Positions 11,851-23,600 of a stretch of DNA of 64,000 bases are shown here, one piece after another. The notes under the pieces are model-generated. The model was given only the letters and a program-made list of their open reading frames with translations, had not been told where the DNA came from and searched no databases. Both the position numbers and the translations under genes were made by a program. Source of the DNA: Medicago truncatula (Eukaryota; Streptophyta; Magnoliopsida; Fabales; Fabaceae); assembly GCF_003473485.1 (NCBI RefSeq), contig NC_053048.1:45768255-45832254 (forward strand), in the 5' to 3' direction. Within the stretch, counting starts at the first letter, position 1, and each line of letters opens with the position of its first letter.

Positions 11851-12230
11851 TAAAATTACCCCCTCAAATTTTATCCTATGATGGTTAGCATTTCGTATTC
11901 TATTGAAATGTTTTTTGAGATTTTAAAAACTATCGTACTTGCAATATGTTTGTTGTTTGGTTGTCTAACACGATAATGTATTCTATATGCTATAAACTAT
12001 CATGTGTCTACGTTTATAGTTTGAATTGTTTGGTAGAATTTGATGCTCTATCAAACAATTCTAACTATCAAGAAAAATATATATTATCTCACTTCTTAAA
12101 CTTCACATTTTTGAAGGTGAGATAGGATTGATTTAAGAGTGACTCTACTTGTTCCCTTCATCTCCACTCGCCTACTCCACATGATATATCAGTTCTATTA
12201 TGAATTAAGTAAATAACGGAGGAGTCAATT

Positions 12231-13332
12231 AACGTAAATAAATTATTACTCAAAGAAAAAACGTTTAAAGCATAACATAAATTTCGATTAATAGGGGAAA
12301 AATTTCATGGAAAAAAAGTAAATAACAAATATATCAACTCAACTTCTTTAAAAAAAAAATCAACTCACCAATGATAAAATAATGATCATATCATACTGTT
12401 AAGCAATAATGCGATAATATAAAAACTATACTATATATTGCATATAAAAAGAGATTTTAACATTTATAAATCATAATTGTTCTCTCCATATTTTTATGGT
12501 TGGATTTGTTTATCCTCATTTTCAACACTATATAAAAGGAGTCGGTGACATTAAGAAAAAGGAGGTGATCATTTTATCTAAACACGAAACATCACAGCAA
12601 CCTATCGTAATTTTACAAAAGCTATATCTATGTTCGTTATGATGGTGAGTATGTCAAAATTGCAGTGATATATCGTAATATTTTAAATACTACACTTTAT
12701 AATTTCTTCAAAATTATAAACTGTGATACAAAACATACTTGCTAGGCACATAAAATATTTCATTGACAAGGACATAAATTGGGAATGAAGATTGAGTTCA
12801 TACTCCAGAAAATAATATACAATGGATGAGTGAAGGTTTATTCAACATTGGATGCCTGAAGTCTACGTTGATACGACTATATCTTTGACTTGTCTTGTAA
12901 CTATTGTACCAATTATTACTGCTAAAAAAAATGTCTCTAATTCGTGCATTCCTCTATTCGTTAATGTTCAGGCAAAAGCAAAATCTACTTGTTCATCTAA
13001 AAGAAGAATATAATATAGTCATAGAAATAAGGGTTACCGACTTAATCAATACAGGTATATATAGGACAAGCTTCATTCTTTGACGCCTTTTAGACCCGGT
13101 CTTACCAACAAAAAGAAAAACAAAAAAAATTAAACAATCAAATTCGTTCGTGCACTTGTAAAGTTCTCAAATAGTTTATGAAAATTTATCAAATGTCACT
13201 GAACATTACTCGTATTAATCCTTATGTCAAATGTATACATTTAAATTCAAGTTATGCTTTAAACGTTTTTTCTTTCAGTAATAATTTATTTACGTTATGC
13301 TTTAAACGTTTTTTCTTTCAGTAATAATTTAT
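12231..13332. repeat. Inverted repeat pair (46-bp arms) around about 1 kb, right arm partly duplicated
   Basis: The left arm 12231-12276 (AACGTAAATAAATTATTACT...) and the right arm 13251-13296 are reverse complements with one mismatch. The right arm is followed by a further 39-bp direct copy of its first part at 13294-13332 (GTTATGCTTTAAACGTTTTT...). Between the arms is a TATA-like ACTATATAAAAGGAG at about 12530 but no coding frame. It may be a non-autonomous transposon or two insertions of one small repeat. Confidence 0.6.
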
Positions 13333-15778
13333 GGGTCTTGTTAAAAATACACAAATAGAAATAATTGATAAATTTTAAATAGAAAAAGTTGTATTTTAAA
13401 GTTTCAATGCATTGAATGCACCATTTCCAAGACAACATTTATTCTTTAATCTTCTTATCAAGTGTCTTGAGGGCACTTGTTAATATCCATAATTTATTTA
13501 CATTTTGTTAGAATTGTCAAAATAAAATAGGTGAATCTTCATGCACACAATACTTTATATGATTCTTCAAATCAAAGAGTGTCTTTTCCTTTTTGCTTTT
13601 GACTGGAATCAAAGTTTTTTTTTTAAGGAAGATTGTTGTTGCGTACGTGTGCATTTCCCATTTTTATGTTTGGATTAACCGGAAGAAAAGTTTCAAATTA
13701 GAAGTTATTTACGAAGTATACATATTCTATTGGATACATAAAAGTTGATATGAGAAAATTTTAAGATTCAAGATATGATAGGGCTTATACACATTATTTA
13801 ACAATTTTTTTTATATAAATGTAGAATAATTGTGAATAAATAGACATTAGAATTCATCATTGATATGTAATCACAATTTACAAAAGATAACCATGGTTAA
13901 AATATAAAGTGTAAAGTTCTGGCTAAATAAAAATATTTTAACGTCATTGACACAAAAACTATATATATATATATATAAACACCCTAACAACCACCCCACA
14001 TATGATTCATCAGTAACAACCTTCAAAGCAATTTATCTCAGTAACTAGGAAAAAAGACAAAGCCTTATCCCTGATTTTACAACGTTCAATTTTTATTTTT
14101 CTCAGTTTAAAATTTTATTAATGAACAAAACACTACAAGATTTAGGAGAACTTGTTGCAAAATTTATATAACACCATATTTTATTCCACGGGATAATAAC
14201 AGTGCATCGCCTTTGTCTTGTAATCGCAGACAATAATGAGATTCAAATTGAAATAGAATAGGAGCTTTGTAAATAATAGCTAAATGTAAAAGCCTTTGGA
14301 TTTATGAACACTAATTTTTTTTTTTTGGATCTTAGATAATGTGAATTAATTAAAAATAACTGAAGATAATGAATAGACATGGGAAGAAGAAAAAAAATCC
14401 ATTTATGTTCATTGGCCTCAACGGGGTTGTGGTGCTGATGTGGACAGTGGTGAGTTTGATGTTGTGTTGGGTAAGTGAGGATGGAGGAGAGAATGGTGGT
14501 GGAGGAGAGTGTGAAAAAAAATCTAGTGTTCAGAGTCTATGATAAAATTATATTATACATATGCACACAAAAAACTTTCCTATGGTGGGAAAGGATTCAC
14601 CTTTTCTATGGTAAATGCCACCATAATTAAAATCACGGATAAGGCCGCTACAAGATGAACTATTGGAGTCATGAATCATGATTATGAGAAACGAGAACCA
14701 TCAACATTTATTTTAAACTATCTTGAGAGGGGTGGTGTAGGCAGGATTTAAGTGAGTGATCATATAAACTTTTTTTTTTTTTGAAAGAAGTGATCATATA
14801 TACTTGTGAGGGGAGCCTCCTAGTTTTAGTTATTCTGAACTCATGTATGCTCCCGGTCCTTATTATATCCATTCAAGTGACCATTAAAACATATATAAAT
14901 AGACATTAGACGTTTGTGTCTCCGATATCTAAGATGCACTTAAGTCAATTAAATCTTCTTATATGTAAACTCGTCAAGATAGACCGGACTTTGGAGAATC
15001 TGGAACAAAATTTGGTGTTGTTACAACATCTGCTGTAATAGATATCAATTGTCTGATTTTTAGTACTTTTCTACAGCTGAGATTAACTACTGCATGTAAT
15101 TGCATGGACCAGTAATAGCAGAAATCTAGGTCCGTAGAATCTCTATATTCATATATGCTTATCTTAGGGATGACGTTGGAGTAGCTCCCGCGCGGCATCC
15201 CCCTCTTTGACTTATGTTTCTACGCCGGACTTCCTATTTTGAACTAGACATTTAGGCTCATACCATTATAGACATAAAAAGACAAATGCTTTTGCTATTG
15301 CACCTGTGTTACCATTAAAAACAACCTGAAAGTCAAATATTGTACTTAGTTTGAAATAAAGGACATACATGTTGAAGTGAACAATCTTAGTGAATGCACG
15401 TTAAGTGTCATGCTGTCGACAGCTACAATGCTACATGTACATATTAGGCACCTCCCCACGTTTTATTTGACAAATAAAATACTTACAAAAGTGATATTGC
15501 GAGCGACTACTCAATTTGAAAATTAAAAATAATGTGCTAATTGTAATAATATTATATAATATAGTTTTTGGACTGTTATGTACACATTTGCATGACCGTC
15601 GTGCTTATATATTAATTTAATTAAAGTACCTTACCCGTGTGAGATTTGAAGTTTCAACTTTCAACTCTTAACTTTAGTGTCACCTTTTGATCAAGTTGGC
15701 ATATTAATTATATATAAACACGAGAGCGTGCAATATCGAAAACAACACATAATTTGGATTTATTAGTTACTACAGAAA
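13333..15778. other. Gene-free region upstream of the MYB gene
   Basis: A MITE-like piece lies at about 13333-13490 (GGGTCTTGTTAA start, GGGCACTTGTTAATATCC end). A short AT microsatellite is near 13960-13977. The remainder is AT-rich with no supported gene. The last few hundred bases must contain the MYB promoter; the TTAATTATATATAAACACG stretch near 15703 is a plausible TATA region 60-70 bases before the ATG. Confidence 0.4.
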
Positions 15779-18371
15779 ATGGGAAGAGCTCCATGCTGTG
15801 AGAAAATGGGGTTGAAGAAAGGGCCATGGACTACAGAAGAAGATCGAATCCTCATCAATCACATAAACACTTATGGTCATTCCAATTGGCGTGCTCTTCC
15901 CAAACAAGCTGGTACCTTTTTTTTTTTTTCTTTTTCTTTCTAATTCAAGCCTTTACTAAATTTGAAGAAAATTAAAATATGAACTTAATTACATATATAC
16001 ATATATAGCATTGCTCTCATGAAATAAACTTAAGTTTTATTCATTTTTTTTACAATTTTATCAACAGGATTGCTACGGTGTGGAAAGAGTTGCAGATTAC
16101 GATGGGCAAATTATCTGAAGCCGGATATCAAAAGAGGTAACTTCACCAAAGAAGAAGAGGATGCAATAATCAATTTGCATCAAACGTTAGGAAACAGGTA
16201 AAATAAAAACTAGTTACATTTCCACTACCTAGCTAATATATATTCTGCTCTGTATATCATTGAACTGATGGAGGATTCCAGATTCATGTGATTTTATAAA
16301 CTTAAGTGATGGAAATATACAAATGCATGACAAATCAGAACAACTGTTAGGTAATTACAATGTTTATTGAATGCAAGCTCAACAGTTTGTATGAAAATAA
16401 TATTTGAAATATTAAAGTTTGTGTTAAAGTTAGTTATTAACTAAGTAAAGAAAGATTTTTTACACTAAAAAAAAGTTAATTATTTAATGGGTACTGCGGG
16501 CACTGGATAAGAAATAATAAATAGGCAATAAATAAATAGATCTCAATTGGTTTATCTAAATTAAAGTGAGATATAAGTCAACTAATTAAAATAAGATATA
16601 GTTGTATTTATTGTTTGTTTTTGTAGCACTAACATCATCAATTATGTTATTTATCATCTACAAATAAAAACGATAATATAAAAAAAAACATAAAGAGAAG
16701 ATGTAAAAAAAAAGAACAGTTTTTTTTGAATAATACCTAATAAATTGAACGTAGCGTAAAAAAAAGATTGAATAATTTATTTTTTGAAAGATAAAAAAAA
16801 AAAAAAAAGATTGAATATGGTATTGATCATGATGGCAGAGAGATATTAAATATAACATTTATTAATTTTAATTAGTTGAAATATTTTACACTTTAATTAA
16901 GGTAAATCAAGTGAGATCCATTTATTTATTGTCTATTTATTGTTCTTTATCCAGTGCCCAGAGGCACCGGTTAGCATTGCCCTTATTTAATAGTATTCTT
17001 AAAGATTTTGATTGATTTAGTCCTAAAACTATATTTTCACGCAAGAATGATTCAATAAATTAATTTCTTTCAGTCGAACCTTTTTTTTCCTTGAAAAAAA
17101 GAAGAGAAAATGAATAATGGTTTGGCCCAGTGTCTTTTGATTTATCTTTAGTTTTAAGGGAAGCAAAATCATAACAAGATACGTCGGTCTGTGAAGTCTC
17201 TTTCACATGTTAAAGCATTTTCACGTGCTATATAAAATTAATACTACTCCAAAAAGCAAAGGATTTTCTCTTTTCTCCTTTGGTTGATTTTTTTTTCCTT
17301 CTCATAATTCATACATACACTTAAAAATAACACTTTGTAAAAATAAATAAAAGCGAAATTAGCACTATTAAAAACTAATAATAGATTATCACATCAAATT
17401 ATTACTAACAATTGTGACATGGAGACTAACGAGAGTTAGAGTCTAACAAAAAATATCATACTTTCGTGTGGTAAGCCAAATTTCCAAAGTAGGTTGAAAT
17501 TGTATTGAATTTTCGATAGTGTCTCCAATAATATTAGGTCAGGTGAAACCCACTTGAGTTGGTCTAGTGGTATTAACTTGAGACTTAGAATGTGCTTCTC
17601 CTTGAAGTCTCAAGTTCGATTCTTTCAGTGTCAATTTAGCTTATTCAAAAAAATATTAGGTCGGATGAAAGAAACTTATGTAAAATAAAAATGTTTTTTT
17701 GTCTAATTTTGGTTAATGAATATTACAAAATCAAGCATGAATATAGAGCATGATTTTGTTGTGCAAATATTTATTTAATGGTTTAATGATGATGCAGATG
17801 GTCAACTATTGCAGCAAGATTACCCGGACGAACAGATAACGAGATAAAAAATGTATGGCACACCCATTTGAAGAAAAGGCTGCCACAAAACCAACATGAA
17901 CACAACAACAGCACAAAACGAAACAAAAAACAAACCAAGTTGGACTTTCATGTCGACGCCTCCAAATCAGACCAAGACACCAAACAAGAACAACATCATG
18001 AGGATGATAGGCCACAATGTTCTAGTGACATGTCATCACATAATAATAGTAGCATTGCTACTTCAAATAATGATAATGATATATCTATAAGTTACAATAA
18101 TATCAACAATAATAATGATGTTGTTGATTCGGCAGAAAATAATTTTGCATTGGATGATGATTTTTGGTGTGAAGTTTTGTCATCCGATAATTCTAGCATT
18201 GAGACAAGTGGTGTTATGGACATTGGTGTTGATAATTATCAATTTCAAGCTCCATTAGGAACTGAAGAAGGAGTTTTTGATTCTAGTTCATTGAGTTTAT
18301 GCCAAGATATGGACTTCTGGCATGATGTTTATGCGAGAGCTGAGGAAATAACGGAGTTACTAGAATTATGA
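15779..18371 (+). CDS. R2R3-MYB transcription factor, MYB13/14/15 group
   Basis: Exons 15779-15911, 16068-16197 and 17798-18371 give 278 residues, with introns at the two standard R2R3-MYB positions. The R2 repeat runs from [17 protein letters not shown] to [10 protein letters not shown] and the R3 repeat from [17 protein letters not shown] to [15 protein letters not shown], with the usual tryptophans (Phe replacing the first Trp of R3, as is normal). [17 protein letters not shown] and the C-terminal [14 protein letters not shown] resemble subgroup 2 (Arabidopsis MYB13/14/15, grapevine MYB14/15), which act in stress and phenylpropanoid responses. The bHLH-contact signature of R3 is not seen. 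The C-terminal half is rich in Asn, Ser and His. A Mutator-type MITE occupies much of intron 2 and a SINE lies near its end. Confidence 0.92.
16489..16982. mobile_element. Mutator-type MITE in MYB intron 2
   Basis: The left end (GGGTACTGCGGGCACTGG, then ATAAGAAATAATAAATAGGC) and the reverse complement of the right end (GGTGCCTCTGGGCACTGG, then ATAAAGAACAATAAATAGAC) form terminal inverted repeats of about 80 bp; the right end carries an extra GGGCAATGCTAACC outermost. The element is flanked by a perfect 9-bp duplication TTATTTAAT at 16480-16488 and 16983-16991. Length is 494 bp with no coding frame. A 9-bp duplication and long inverted repeats are typical of Mutator-like elements. Confidence 0.85.
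17549..17651 (+). mobile_element. tRNA-derived SINE in MYB intron 2
   Basis: CCCACTTGAGTTGGTCTAGT has a tRNA-like A box, and TCTCAAGTTCGATTCTTTCA a B box; the element ends in a short A-rich tail. Flanking direct repeats AATATTAGGTCAGGTGAAA (17530-17548) and AATATTAGGTCGGATGAAA (17652-17670) are a 19-bp target duplication with two differences. The sequence resembles a widespread legume SINE type. Confidence 0.85.
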
Positions 18372-18724
18372 TCAACTTGGTACTCCTAAACTGTATGTAA
18401 CTTGTATGCTCATTCAATGGAAAGAAAATCATGTCTTTGATTCATTGTTTTGACAAAAATAATGTGAAAGCCTTCACATTTGCCTACATTTTCTGCATCT
18501 AGGCAATTTAGAAGAGTGTTTTTGTTATGCAAAAAATAAAAATAAGTGTTTTTGTCTGGCTTACCCCCCATAAAGAGTGTTTTTGTCCTTACCATACCAT
18601 ATGTATCAACTCTCTCTTCTTAATTTAGAGTTGAGATTCTCATTATTTTTCAAAAAATAGAAAACATTATTTGAATATAGATAAACACAAGAAATAGATC
18701 GTGGAGAAGATCCTAACTCGTTAG

Positions 18725-19521
18725 CAAGGCCGTTCCGATAAAATCGGAGGCCATGTTAAAAATGGCCCCTATGGAAAAACAAGATTTTTTAAGCAATAGT
18801 AATCAATTATTTAAGCTCTAAATAACATCAAAAATAGTTATTCTTATTAAGTAAAATTGAGTTTGTACGGGAGGAACTAACTAACTTGTGTTGAACTTCA
18901 CTAACCACTAATTATTTTAATATTAAAAATTGGATTCATAATAAAAAGAAATTCCAAAAACTTAAAAATAATCATCACTTTGTTTAGTGCAAATGGATCT
19001 TTAAGTATATTGATTGTTGTTGGTTAAAAAAAACGTCTTTGCTATCTAAATAGTGACAAACTAGTACTAATATTTGGAAGGAAAAAAAAAAGTAGCAAAT
19101 TAGTACTAGAATGCATGATTAAACTTTAAACAATAGAAAAGATACTATTTATTTAACGGATTTAATTTGTGTTGTTAATGGAAATGGATGACAAAAAATT
19201 TAAGATATATAGGAGTTTTCTACGTTCATAGATAACTTTGAAATACATATTAAATTTGACCTAGTAGTTGCGTATGTAATTGAGACTTTAATATTTAGTT
19301 CAAATTCACACAAATGCTCGACATTGAACCTCAAGACCAAGGACCCAAATGCACTCTATTTTACCACTAAACTATTACAAGATGTCTATTGATTTTTTTA
19401 TATTTTATTATATATACCTAACACTTTTGGGTACTATATTAAAAACAAAAATTATTGAGGCTCCTAAGATTGCGAGGCCTGGCACCGTAGATCACCTTGC
19501 GCTTGCTAAGGGTCGGGCCTG
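18725..19521. mobile_element. Non-autonomous hAT element
   Basis: The ends CAAGGCCGTTCCGA and (reverse complement of the right end) CAGGCCCGACCCTTAGC are short imperfect inverted repeats of the CAGGGCCGGCCC hAT type. Both sides carry the same 8-bp duplication CTCGTTAG, at 18717-18724 and 19522-19529. The 797-bp interior has no transposase frame. An 8-bp duplication plus these termini assign it to hAT. Confidence 0.85.
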
Positions 19522-19888
19522 CTCGTTAGCATAATTTTTTCTTTTGAAAAATAGAAAATATTCTAACAAATATTAGTCTAAAATAATTATAGAAAATTAA
19601 AAGTATGTGAAAAAAAGAAGTTACCTCGTTTGTTTACCTAGTAATAGCTAGGTTACCTCATGGTCTTGCTTAGTTTTTATTCTTTTCTCATAAGATAATG
19701 GGAAAAAAAATATAAAATCGCATAAAACTATTTTGTTTAAAAAATAAAAATGCATTGTAATACAACGTAAAAATTTGTTAAATTATTCAATATAATACAT
19801 CAACAAAGATTAGACCAAAATCATCAAACCATCAGTATAGGTGACAAAACTTTGTTTATTAAAAAACCAATTTTTTTATTAAAAAAAT

Positions 19889-20162
19889 GCAAAATACCTC
19901 TTTTGGTTATTTAAATTTGACAAAATTAACGTGTTAATCTTTAAGTTTCAAACATGTTTTCTAAGGTTTTATAAATTTTAAATAGGTTATTTAAGTTTTA
20001 AATATGTTCTTTAAGTTGTTAATTTAATGCGTATATTTAAAGATTTTTAAATTTTTAAGTTTCAAATAGGTTCTTAAAATGGTAATAAAAACCTATTTGA
20101 AAATTTAAAGGACTAACCCAATATTTTTTTTTAAATTTAAAGTATTATAAGATGTATTTTGC
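19889..20162. repeat. MITE-like inverted repeat
   Basis: GCAAAATACCTCTTTTGG at the left and, as reverse complement, GCAAAATACATCTTATAATA at the right open imperfect inverted repeats of 40-80 bp rich in TTTAAATT and CTTTAAGTTT motifs. Total length is 274 bp. The motif mix is common in legume dispersed repeats; no clear target duplication was seen. Confidence 0.45.
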
Positions 20163-20640
20163 TTTAAAAAAACAAACCTAAATTTTCCAAATACATATCA
20201 TTAATTATGCTCATTGGAAAGTAGTAAGTATCAGTAATTAAAAAATGATATAATGGACAAATGGTACCTCTAAATAAAAACATAAAATACTAAAACGACG
20301 CTTAAAAAGAGATACAGAGAATAAAAAGGGGGATATGCGTAGAATATTAGAGGATATTGATAGCAACTCCATAAAAAGTGACCTGTGTAATTTATATGGG
20401 CTTCTGGAAAGCTTAAATTGGCCTGAACATCGGCCCGTTGCAGAAACGCAGTCGTTTGATAAGAATCGCCGCCTTTACTCAATTATATCCAGATTACAAA
20501 AACAAAGGTATAAATCACAACCCTTCAAATAAATAAATTAAAAAGGTATAAATCGCAAAGTGACCTAAAATCCCAAATTGGAGTGTTATTCTTTGATTCA
20601 TCTTCATTTCAATACTCGTTCTTCTGCGTTTGATCGCAAC

Positions 20641-23600
20641 ATGGCAACAGCTTCAGGTACATCTCTTTTTCCCCCAATTCTATTTCGTTCCTTTTCTACG
20701 AATTTTCATTCTCTGATGTTTCCGTCATCAATGCAAATTATCCTCTTCATGAACATCTTGTTTATCGATGAAAGCAACTTTTTGATTCAATTCAGATTGA
20801 AGAACGTGAAGAATATAAAATTTATTTAATTATCCAATTTTGGTTAAAAAACTGGATTAGGGTTCATGGATTTAATTAAAACTCATTGTATCATTGTTTG
20901 ATAAGTTGTTTTTTCCTCTATTTAATTTTAATTTAACGTAATTATGTACTTTGGATTTCATCTTGTGACTTAATTAGATTGTTTCTGCATGTTAATTAAA
21001 TTTGTATTCGGTGGATTGCAGTGGCATTCAAATCCAGAGAGGATCATCGAAAACAAATTGAGCTTGAGGAAGCTCGTAAAGCCGGACTTGCACCTGCTGA
21101 GGTTGATGAAGATGGCAAGGAAATCAATCCCCATATTCCTCAGTATATGTCATCTGCACCTTGGTATCTTAATGCCGAAAGACCCGTAAGTATTTTACTC
21201 CCCTCCATATGATTTCCTTTATTAGTTTTTTGAGATGAGGGAGTTGGGGTAGCACCTATAGTAGAAAAGATGGTGGAAACTAGGCTTAAGTGGTTTGGGC
21301 ATGTAGAGAGATGACTAGATCAGACTGAGGTAAGTTAGATCACTAGAGGCAGATGTAAACCTAGAAAAACTATAAGAGAAACTATTATTGAAGATTATGA
21401 TAGAACATTATGTCGTAAATTTATTCATCCATGTAGCGCACCCGACTTAGTTGGATAAGACTTGGTTGCTGTTGTTGTTATTGTTTTTGAGATGCTCATA
21501 GGATCTAGCTTTGTTAAATAGCCGCTATAGCACTATTACAACAACAACCAAGCCTTTTCCCCCTAAGTGGGGTCGGTCCTACATGAATCAAATGACGCCA
21601 TAGCCTTCTATCAAAAACCATGTCTTTCTCCAACCTGTTAACCTGTAGATCCTTCTTAATAGTTCCTCTTCTAGTTTTTCTAGGTCTTGCGCTATAGCGC
21701 TATTGCATAACAGAATTTGAACAAATCACTGTTGTTCTGCGATATACTATTTAGTGCAAAATATTGTGAAGTAGTAGCTACAGTGGCGCTATAGCATTGT
21801 TGTGTAGCGGAATTTGAACAACCACTATTTCCTGTGATCCACAATTGATAATTGTCATATGAACAAACATTATTTTCTGCAATCCACAATTGATAATTGT
21901 CGTATTTGACATATAGAAACTAGCATATTTATCTGTTTTCTTTTCCTTCAAATGTAGAGTTTGAAACATCAAAGGAAATGGAAATCTGATCCCAACTACA
22001 CCACATCATGGTACGATAGAGGTGCTAAAACTTTTCAGGCCCAGAAGTATAGGAAAGGTGCATGTGAGAAGTAAGTGATCTCTTTCACTATTTTAAAAGC
22101 AATGTTTTTATTTGTGCTGTGCCTCCAAATGTGATGGATGTTTCTTGTCTATTAACTTAATAACAAAATAAAATCTAGTATTTGGTTATATCTATTGTAT
22201 TTTTCGATGTGTTGTGTTTTGTCTCAATAGTTGTCAAGGTCAAACTCATGACTTTTTTGAAAAATGTGTTACAATGTTCGTAAACACTTTTGATCTAATA
22301 CAATTGAACTTGCACAAAATCTTTTAACTAAATTTGTGTTGTTAGTTTACACGCCTGGATTAATACATGGTTTTTGTGTTAAAATGACCTTTTGACTGAC
22401 TTTGTTGGATATATGGGTTGAATTGCATATTAGGAATTGCATCTACTTTGCACTTCATATTTGGTTTATAAGTACTGGAGCTAATTAATTAATTTAGTTA
22501 ATGTATGGATCTTATTTTGTTCTGTTTTATTAATCTACAAGATAATATTTTATTGTAAGGCGAAGGGCATCTTAATAGTTGGGTTGGGTCAATTATTGAA
22601 TCATATTTTTACTTCATTTGCTTTATTATAGAGTTGGAATGTGAATCTTACATGTAGTTCGTGTCATTAACTCATTATTACGTTCATTGCTAGTAGTTTT
22701 TTTTTTCTAATATTATTTTTAAAATATGTGAACTCTTGAATGTTGACAATTCAAGTTTGCTAAGGTTCCATGTGTCTACCAAAACTGTCAAGTTTGATAA
22801 CCTTGCTTGTCTCAACATATATTAAGTAGATTGCCATTCTCTCGTAAAAGTTTAGGTTAGTATCTTAATATTCATCTTCTTTTTATAGCTGCGGAGCTAT
22901 GACACATAATGCCAAGGCATGCATGGAAAGACCGCGGAAAGTAGGAGCAAAGCATACAGACAAGCACATTGCTGCTGATGAAAAGGTAGAAACTTTTGAG
23001 CTTGACTATGATGGCAAACGGGACAGATGGAATGGTTATGATGCTTCAACATATGCTCGAGTCATTGAGAGATATGAAGCCCGAGACGACGCTCGAAAGA
23101 AGTTCTTGAAGGAACAACAGCTGAAGAGATTGGAGAAGGGCGACCAAAATGATGAGGGTGCTGCAATTGATGAGGCTGAAGATGAAGATGATTTAAGGGT
23201 AGACGAGGCAAAGGTTGATGAAAGCAAACAGATGGATTTTGCAAAGGTTGAGAAGCGTGTGCGAACAACAGGTGGTGGGAGTACAGGAACTGTGAGGTAA
23301 TTTTTATGTTGCTCTCATTGTAATAATGCAGCGCCAAGTTTATTGGTCCGTTAAATTACAATTATCAGTTCTATAATTTTTCTTACATGAATTGTAATGT
23401 AAATATATCTTAACCTTCAGGAACCTACGTATTCGAGAGGATACTGCAAAATATCTTCTCAATCTTGATGTCAATTCTGCACATTATGACCCCAAGACCA
23501 GGTCCATGCGTGAAGATCCTCTTCCAGAGGCAGATCCAAATGAAAAGTTTTACTTGGTAAACTGTCTCGAAGATTAAATTTATTTAGAAAACTTGATGAT

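Noticed and set aside
14974-15198. 74-codon minus frame upstream of the MYB gene
   Set aside because: No domain, no signal peptide, no splice context; likely chance.
20335-20532. 65-codon frame upstream of SLU7
   Set aside because: Lies in the promoter/leader region of SLU7, no recognisable protein; composition does not stand out.
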